This document shows, piece by piece, positions 58,847 through 64,000 of a DNA stretch of 64,000 nucleotides. Each line of letters starts with the position of its first letter. Position 1 is the stretch's first letter. The stretch spans positions 1 through 64,000 of the forward strand of contig QIAU01000133.1 in assembly GCA_003225055.1 (NCBI GenBank), given 5' to 3'. Under the pieces are notes generated by a model. That model had not been told where the DNA came from. It worked only from the letters and a program-made list of their open reading frames with translations, and ran no database searches. Origin of the DNA: Acidobacteriota bacterium. Its GTDB lineage: Bacteria > Acidobacteriota > Terriglobia > Terriglobales > Acidobacteriaceae. A program made the position numbers and the translations under genes.

Positions 58847-59893
58847 ATGAGTTCAAAAATTAGTTCCGCATTGGCGATAGAGGACCTCGTCCGATGGCTG
58901 CGCCTGGGGACAGTTGCATGCTGTCTGGCCCTCCTCCTCTTAGATGCGTTTGCCGCCCAGGCGCAAAGTTGTCTGTCGGCGTCGGATATGGATGCGGCAA
59001 CCCGCTCCGCCCTGGAGACCACCGCACACCGCTTCTTCGACATGGCGGCCAAGGCCGATGTGTTCTCCTTGAAACAGAACTCGATTCCGAGCGTGGCCTC
59101 CAATTTCAGCGGCATCGAGTCAGCGGTGGTGGACAACAAACCGGCATTGCAAGGTGCTCAAGCGACACCTCGCCCGCCCTTTCTGTTGCAGGCACAAGGC
59201 AACGCGGCGATCGAACGCGCCGAATTTCTATGCGGCGTGTTTGGGACCCAGGGCCAAACGCACGACAGTGCCGTGTTCGTACTCTCCAATCTGCCCCCGG
59301 CAAACTACGGCATTGTCGTCATGGATGTGAACGGAGCGAAAGGGCCCTACACGCTCTCCCTCGTCCTGCAGCGGCTAGGGAATGACTGGAAGCTGGGCGG
59401 CTTTTACGCCAAATCGGCCCAGGCAGGCGGTCACGACGCGCCCTGGTATCTCGATCACGCGCGCCAGTACAAAGCCAAGGGCCAAGTTCACAACGCGTGG
59501 CTCTATTTTCAGGAAGGCAGGTATCTGATATCGCCAGTCGATTTCATGAGCACTCTGCAGACGGACAAGCTCTACGACGAAGCTCAGTCGGTGTTGCCGC
59601 CTGACTTTCCCGCCAACGGCAACACAGTCAATCTCCTGACAGGGGCAAAAACCTACAAGCTTACCCAGATTTTCCCCTTGGGAGTGGGCAACGATCTGGA
59701 TCTGGTGGTGAAATACCAGTCGGACGATGTCTCCAACAGCACGCAGACTTTTCGGGACAATATGGCAGTCATCAAGGCGCTGGTCGCGAAATATCCAGAA
59801 CTGCGTGAGGCCTTCAGCGCCGTGGTAGCCCGCGCCGTAGAACCCTCCGGCAAGGACTACGGCTCGCTGCTGGCAATGAAAGACATAAAATAG
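58847..59893 (+). CDS. Exported hypothetical protein
   Basis: 348 residues from ATG 58847. A membrane or signal segment, LGTVACCLALLLLDAFAAQA, is followed by QSCLSASDMD. The rest is globular with VLSNLPPANYGIVVMDVNGA, LVLQRLGNDWKLGGFYAKSA, and HARQYKAKGQVHNAWLYFQE, which may be a single TPR-like repeat. Seems conserved in style with secreted acidobacterial proteins; no named family. Upstream 58672-58846 is non-coding. Confidence 0.65.
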   Translation: MSSKISSALAIEDLVRWLRLGTVACCLALLLLDAFAAQAQSCLSASDMDAATRSALETTAHRFFDMAAKADVFSLKQNSIPSVASNFSGIESAVVDNKPALQGAQATPRPPFLLQAQGNAAIERAEFLCGVFGTQGQTHDSAVFVLSNLPPANYGIVVMDVNGAKGPYTLSLVLQRLGNDWKLGGFYAKSAQAGGHDAPWYLDHARQYKAKGQVHNAWLYFQEGRYLISPVDFMSTLQTDKLYDEAQSVLPPDFPANGNTVNLLTGAKTYKLTQIFPLGVGNDLDLVVKYQSDDVSNSTQTFRDNMAVIKALVAKYPELREAFSAVVARAVEPSGKDYGSLLAMKDIK

Positions 59894-59927
59894 CCGTTAG
59901 CTTTTATAACTCTTAGCTGCTAGTGAG

Positions 59928-61784
59928 CTAAGAGCCAACAGCTTCTTCTTCAAACGTACACTCCTTCGGACTCTTGTCCTCCCGTAATCCCAGAAACACC
60001 GGCGCGCGCAGCTTCAGGCCGCCTTCTTTGGTCTCGTGCGTCCATTCGGAAAATTTGATTTCTGCGACCAGTTCGGGCTTTACCCAATGGACTTTCTTTA
60101 GTGCTTCAACGGGTCCGTAGAACGGATTGGTCTTCGTGTCGAGTTTCTTCAGCAGGTTCCAGACAGCTTCCAGGGTTTTGCGGTCGAAGCCGCTACCGGC
60201 TTGGCCGACGTGGATCAGGCGGCCTCGCTTGTCGTAGAGGCCGAGCACAATCGAACCAAAATAGTCGCGGCTGCCCTCAGGTTCGGTATGGCCGCCAATC
60301 ACGGCTTCGATTGTCTTCGTAATTTTGATTTTCAACCACTCGCGCGTGCGTTTCTCCTCGTAACAGCTCTTGCGCCGCTTGGCAACGATGCCCTCCAGTC
60401 CCTGCTGTGCTGCAACCTGGTAGAGCGCTGTGCCTTTTGCAACTTGATGGTCCGAATAACGCAGGCTATCGCCGGGGATGATCACATCGGCCAGCAGTCG
60501 CTTGCGATCCTCGAGGCCCACTTTACGCAGGTCAAGGCCGTCGCGGTAAACCAGATCGAAGGCGTAGTAGAGTACGGGAACGTCGGAACGCCCCGGAGCA
60601 CGGAAGCGTCCGTGACGGATACCGGTTCGCTGCTGCATGAGACTGAACGAAGGGCGGCCTTGCTCGTCTACCGCGACCACTTCGCCATCCAGGACGGCGT
60701 TCTTGGCGCGCACAAAGTTCGGCAGGTCGCCCAGTTCCGGATATTGTGCTGTCAGATCGTTCTGATTGCGCGACACAAGGCGCAGTTTACCGTTCTCCAT
60801 GAACGAGACCGCTCGGTAGCCGTCCCACTTGATTTCAAACAGCCACTCGTCGGAGTCGAAGGGCTCTTCGATCGGCACCGCTAGCATCGGGTGCACTACC
60901 GACGGCATAGATTTGGCCACGGCGCCTTTTGGCGAACTCACCGCCGAGAGCGCCGAACTTGCAGAAGCGGGCTCCTCAACCTCTTCAGGCGGATTTGCCG
61001 GTTTTTTTTTAGATTTAACGACAGCCGGACGAGGGACTTTCTTCTTTGCGGTCTGGGCGCTCTCGGCGGCGAGCTTTTTTTTCTCAGCCTTAGCCAAAGC
61101 TTCGGCCAGCCAGGGGGCCTTTAGCCTCCCGCGCGAAGCAGGCCGGCTGCTCTTCCACTGATCCGACTCCTGATCTCCACCAATTTGCGCCATCGTGCGC
61201 CCGGTCAGGACTGACGTGTCATATTGGTTGATGTCGAAGCCCGGTACCGCATAATCATCGTGCTTCTTGATCAACAACCACTCGGTCCCTTTACTACCTG
61301 GGCGGCGGGAACGGATACGCACCAGCGCAAAGTCCCCTTTGAGGCGCTTACTGCTAAGCCGAAACTTCAGATCGCCTTTCTCCAGCATCTCGCGTGCCTC
61401 GGCATCAGTTCCAGGCACGTACTTCCCGTTCACAGGTTTGGGCGACAGCGGTTGCCAGGTGCCCACGTCCCAGACCATGACCGTACCCGAGCCGTAATTG
61501 CCTTCCGGAATGATTCCCTCGAAATCGAAATAAGAAACGGGATGATCTTCCACGTGCATGGACAGGCGCTTGTCAGCGGGATCGAGCGAAGGGCCTTTAG
61601 GAACCGCCCAGGACTTCAGCACGCCATCCAATTCTAGCCGGAAGTCATAATGCAGGCGCGTAGCGCGATGCTTCTGGACAACAAAGCGATGGCCGGCCCT
61701 CTTCTCGACTTTCGGCGGCGGCTCGGGTGTCGCTTCGAAGCGTCGTTTACGCTGGTATTCTTCCAAGGCCATGCTGGCAGTCAT
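59928..61784 (-). CDS. ligD: LigD-type ATP-dependent DNA ligase with phosphoesterase domain
   Basis: 618 residues. N-terminal 3'-phosphoesterase domain (about 30-190): LHYDFRLELDGVLKSWAVPK, HVEDHPVSYFDFEGIIPEGN and GSGTVMVWD. A Lys/Ala/Pro-rich linker (about 215-300) follows. The ligase domain (about 305-600) has the nucleotidyl Lys in WLFEIKWDGYRAV, VLDGEVVAVDEQG, EGIVAKRRKSCYEEKRTREW and LKIKITKTIEAVIGG. The polymerase/primase domain of full LigD is absent, and no ku gene is nearby. It repairs breaks with end cleaning; a partner polymerase may be elsewhere. Confidence 0.93.
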   Translation of the reverse strand: MTASMALEEYQRKRRFEATPEPPPKVEKRAGHRFVVQKHRATRLHYDFRLELDGVLKSWAVPKGPSLDPADKRLSMHVEDHPVSYFDFEGIIPEGNYGSGTVMVWDVGTWQPLSPKPVNGKYVPGTDAEAREMLEKGDLKFRLSSKRLKGDFALVRIRSRRPGSKGTEWLLIKKHDDYAVPGFDINQYDTSVLTGRTMAQIGGDQESDQWKSSRPASRGRLKAPWLAEALAKAEKKKLAAESAQTAKKKVPRPAVVKSKKKPANPPEEVEEPASASSALSAVSSPKGAVAKSMPSVVHPMLAVPIEEPFDSDEWLFEIKWDGYRAVSFMENGKLRLVSRNQNDLTAQYPELGDLPNFVRAKNAVLDGEVVAVDEQGRPSFSLMQQRTGIRHGRFRAPGRSDVPVLYYAFDLVYRDGLDLRKVGLEDRKRLLADVIIPGDSLRYSDHQVAKGTALYQVAAQQGLEGIVAKRRKSCYEEKRTREWLKIKITKTIEAVIGGHTEPEGSRDYFGSIVLGLYDKRGRLIHVGQAGSGFDRKTLEAVWNLLKKLDTKTNPFYGPVEALKKVHWVKPELVAEIKFSEWTHETKEGGLKLRAPVFLGLREDKSPKECTFEEEAVGS

Positions 61785-62005
61785 TGTAAGACTTCTTTAT
61801 GGAGTGGTGCGTTTTCTGCGACCCCGGCGGTTACATCTTCTCGCGACAACATGAGTCTCACCTGCTCCACGCGAGATCCCTTCGGCTATGCTCGCTGCGC
61901 TCCGATGCTCAGCACAGGCTCTTCGGGACCTGTCGGTCCCTCAGGATTACGAGATGTTAGGCACTGAGATGCAGGTTGGTGTCGGTGGTTTATGAAGAGA
62001 GAAAA

Positions 62006-62028
62006 GCCCCGGCGGAGACAGCCGGGGC
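62006..62028 (-). terminator. Intrinsic terminator for the ABM gene
   Basis: GCCCCGGC (62006-62013) pairs with GCCGGGGC (62021-62028), loop of 7; on the minus strand TTTTCTCTC follows. It lies just after the stop of the ABM gene. The 61785-61995 spacer holds a diverged intergenic repeat and no gene. Confidence 0.8.
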
Positions 62029-62034
62029 AGAGGT

Positions 62035-62358
62035 TCAGGCTGCCCGGCCAGCAGCGATGCGATGGGTAGTGGAAGTATCCACGTTGTAGGTCTCCACCTT
62101 GGGGGTGGTTTTCAGCAACGGTTTCAGCAGGTCCACGATCTGGTTGAAGTGCTCGCGATGATAGCGCTCCGCCTCCTCCCGGGAGTTCCAGAAGCTGATG
62201 GAAACCAGCCGCTCCGGGTTGCTGTCGTGCTGCAATCCGATCAGTTCTACGAACCCCGGCTGCTTCTGGAGGAGGGGAAGCACGTCGGTGCGAATCCGGT
62301 TGCTAAGTTCTTGTCTTTTGTCCGGTTTCACTTGGCATTCCACAATGCGGGTAAACAT
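62035..62358 (-). CDS. ABM-domain protein
   Basis: 107 residues from ATG 62358, with AAGGAG five bases upstream; a longer reading from 62409 is less likely. MFTRIVECQVKPDKRQELSN and GFVELIGLQHDSNPERLVSI, SFWNSREEAERYHREHFNQI match the ABM/dimeric alpha-beta-barrel pattern with the W/H residues. A second such gene lies beside purA at 7290. Function unknown. Confidence 0.82.
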   Translation of the reverse strand: MFTRIVECQVKPDKRQELSNRIRTDVLPLLQKQPGFVELIGLQHDSNPERLVSISFWNSREEAERYHREHFNQIVDLLKPLLKTTPKVETYNVDTSTTHRIAAGRAA

Positions 62359-62635
62359 AGAATCTCCTTTCGCGGTTGTTGGAAGGTGAATGGTCCGGCC
62401 CGCTGTCAATCAGGTCGAGGAACTGCCAGCACAGCGGGGAAAGGTTGGTTGGCTTCTCGATCTACTCGTCGAACGAAGGGCGGCATTATAAGACTTTTTG
62501 GTTGGTGGGTTTTGCACAGATGGGCAATTTACTGCGTTCCAGCAGATATATTTCTTTAGAATCCAACAGATGCGTACGCCGCCTTTTTTACGACAACTAT
62601 GATTTACGCGTTCGTTCATGCGAGCAACATGTTCT

Positions 62636-63079
62636 ATGACTATTAAGCGAGAGTACCCGGAAACTCCGCTCATCGGTGTGGGCGCGATTATCGTCGAGAA
62701 CGGGCGCGTGGTGCTGGTCAAGCGCGGGCATCCGCCGCTTTTGGGTGAATGGTCGATTCCCGGCGGCGTGCTCGAAGTAGGCGAGATGCTGCGCGAGGCG
62801 GCGATTCGCGAGGCCCAGGAAGAAACTGGCCTTAGCGTCGAGGCGGGTGAGATTCTGGGCGTCTACGACCGTATTTTGCGCGAAGGCAACCGGCTGCAGT
62901 ATCACTACGTCCTGATTGATTTTCTGTGTCGGCGTGTCTCCGGCGAAATACGGCCGGGGAGCGACGCCGATGAGGTGCGTTGGTTCAAGCGCGGCGAAAT
63001 CGATGCCCTGAATCTTGCGCCAGAAACAGCTGAAGTCGTACGCAAAGGATTGGACTCCGCAAACATGCCGTCATGCTGA
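62636..63079 (+). CDS. Nudix hydrolase
   Basis: 147 residues from ATG 62636. Complete Nudix box GGVLEVGEMLREAAIREAQE-ETG (G-x5-E-x7-R-E-x2-E-E-x-G). N-terminal PLIGVGAIIVENGRVVLVKR and GEWSIPGG. It resembles the ADP-ribose pyrophosphatase/MutT-like small members. Substrate cannot be named. Its last residues and stop lie inside the left end of an intergenic repeat. Confidence 0.92.
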   Translation: MTIKREYPETPLIGVGAIIVENGRVVLVKRGHPPLLGEWSIPGGVLEVGEMLREAAIREAQEETGLSVEAGEILGVYDRILREGNRLQYHYVLIDFLCRRVSGEIRPGSDADEVRWFKRGEIDALNLAPETAEVVRKGLDSANMPSC

Positions 63080-63183
63080 GGACCGGCAGGTCGCGAGGAA
63101 TCTGGCGTGCAGTGTCGAGGCTCATGGCTGTTTACTTGTTCGCGCGAGATCCTTCGCCCGGCTAACGCCATGCAGGATGACGA
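63067..63183. repeat. Intergenic palindromic repeat, diverged copy 3
   Basis: GCCGTCATGCTGAGGACCGG at left and GATCCTTCGCCCGG...CAGGATGACG at right are the same mirror ends as at 48874 and 50334. It starts within the last codons of the Nudix gene. Confidence 0.6.
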
Positions 63184-63193
63184 CACTGAGAGT

Positions 63194-64000
63194 CTACTTG
63201 CCTGCTGCGTGCACCCTGTTCTTCGCTGCGCGCACTTTCCTCACCAGGGAGAAGTAGGCCGATGCGGCTGTGCCCGGTTGCTCCAGGTGGAGCAGGAACA
63301 GTCCCTTGAGGAACCGCCGGGTCAGGCGGCCTTCCAGATAGGCGTCGTAAAGGTCGCTGCCCAGCATGTAACCAAGCTGTCGCGTGAGGTAGTCGAGTTT
63401 TTCCGCCTCGCAGTGCAAGCCTTCCTGGATGGGCCTGGGCGGCTGGGGGTAGCGACCCGCATTTCGTTCAAAGCCGCGGTGTAGCGCCAGGAAATCTATC
63501 ATGCGGATGAATTCCTGGAACTCGAATGAAGTCTGCTGCTCGACGTCTTCTCGAGTGTAGTCGTAGAGTTCGTAGAGGTCGGACTCGCGGGCTGGGGGCC
63601 GTGCCGGGTACAACACGCGCGAACCAAAATACGCCAGGGCATTTTCCAGAGCACGAGTGTAGAAAACATCCTCTTGGGCCTCGGCGGCGTTTGCGTTTCC
63701 GTTCGCGCGCAGCGGCAATCCGCGGCAGGCATGATGCAGGAAGCGAGCTGCCTCTTCCGCAGCATGCATCATCTGAAACTCGCGAATATAGAACGCGTTG
63801 ACGCGCGGCAGGTAAACGCTCCCGCTCGCTTCCACTCTGGCAAGCATGGTTTTCTTTTCGTGCTCGGTCACACCCTTGCCGGAGAGCAGCTTGCGCAACA
63901 TAGCATCGGAGTTGCGGCAGTACACTTCCGGCAGCGAGTCAACCAGGAACTTCGGTTGGGTAGTGTTGTGAGCTGAATAGAGATTGATTCCAAGGAATCT
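63194..64000 (-). CDS. Hypothetical protein, 5' end beyond window
   Basis: At least 269 residues; the frame is open to the right edge, so the N-terminus lies outside. Visible start: FLGINLYSAHNTTQPKFLVD, then SLPEVYCRNSDAMLRKLLSG. Internal segments include VYLPRVNAFYIREFQMMHAA, DVFYTRALENALAYFGSRVL, and LGYMLGSDLYDAYLEGRLTR; the tail is basic. Mostly helical with many His/Glu; I recognise no family. Its 3' end lies beside the repeat at 63067-63183. Confidence 0.75.
   Translation of the reverse strand, partial: RFLGINLYSAHNTTQPKFLVDSLPEVYCRNSDAMLRKLLSGKGVTEHEKKTMLARVEASGSVYLPRVNAFYIREFQMMHAAEEAARFLHHACRGLPLRANGNANAAEAQEDVFYTRALENALAYFGSRVLYPARPPARESDLYELYDYTREDVEQQTSFEFQEFIRMIDFLALHRGFERNAGRYPQPPRPIQEGLHCEAEKLDYLTRQLGYMLGSDLYDAYLEGRLTRRFLKGLFLLHLEQPGTAASAYFSLVRKVRAAKNRVHAAGK

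Overview
The window is a GC-rich bacterial chromosome segment, most likely from an Acidobacteriota (Terriglobia-type) genome. This rests on gene content: a TonB-dependent receptor with an N-terminal carboxypeptidase-regulatory-like domain, a B12-dependent ribonucleotide reductase, the mixture of DUF3175, DUF983, PilZ and LPxTxSPLP-tail proteins, and many intergenic palindromic repeats. It is an inference from protein families; no rRNA or tRNA gene was found to confirm it. Most of the window is housekeeping and metabolic DNA with accessory patches.

Layout. 1-0.7 kb: 3' part of an IS630-type transposase. 0.8-10 kb: beta-CASP RNA hydrolase, DinB-like protein, trpD, then the central-carbon and nucleotide block sucC-sucD-ndk-tautomerase, purA with an ABM protein, and mutM. 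10-17.5 kb: ROK glucokinase, hisC boxed in by inverted repeats, an rRNA pseudouridine synthase, an OmpA-type protein with a long Ala-rich coiled coil, thiolase and RNase HII. 17.6-25 kb: tandem PilZ protein, msrP-msrQ periplasmic methionine-sulfoxide repair, a large hybrid sensor kinase, a PilZ/PstS-like pair and a decayed VOC gene. 25-32 kb: TonB receptor, superoxide dismutase, and a gene-poor stretch of small hypothetical proteins. 32-37 kb: nrdJ with a small upstream partner and, further upstream, a promoter overlapped by two candidate NrdR boxes. 37-46 kb: secreted amidohydrolase, PAS protein, a Ser/Asn-rich protein with a sorting-like tail, a DoxX relic, an ECF sigma factor overlapping a double VOC protein, a deacetylase-fold protein, DUF983 and radical SAM proteins. 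46-52 kb: tyrA, the CoA-transferase pair scoA-scoB, mtnA, pyrE and a CPBP protease. 52.15-52.87 kb: an apparent ORF-less group II intron. 53-64 kb: EXORDIUM-like secreted protein, uvrA, STN-domain secreted protein, LigD-type ligase, ABM and Nudix proteins, and a gene running off the right edge.

How the genes fit together. Energy and carbon: sucCD, scoAB and thiolase can exchange CoA between succinate and acetoacetate and split or build acetoacetyl-CoA. Nucleotides: purA, pyrE, ndk and nrdJ supply precursors. Genome care: mutM, uvrA, rnhB and ligD. Envelope and oxidative stress: msrPQ, sodA, OmpA and the TonB receptor. The most striking non-genic signals are the candidate NrdR-controlled promoter, palindromic insertions inside nrdJ, the ORF-less intron, and several related palindromic repeats packed between genes.
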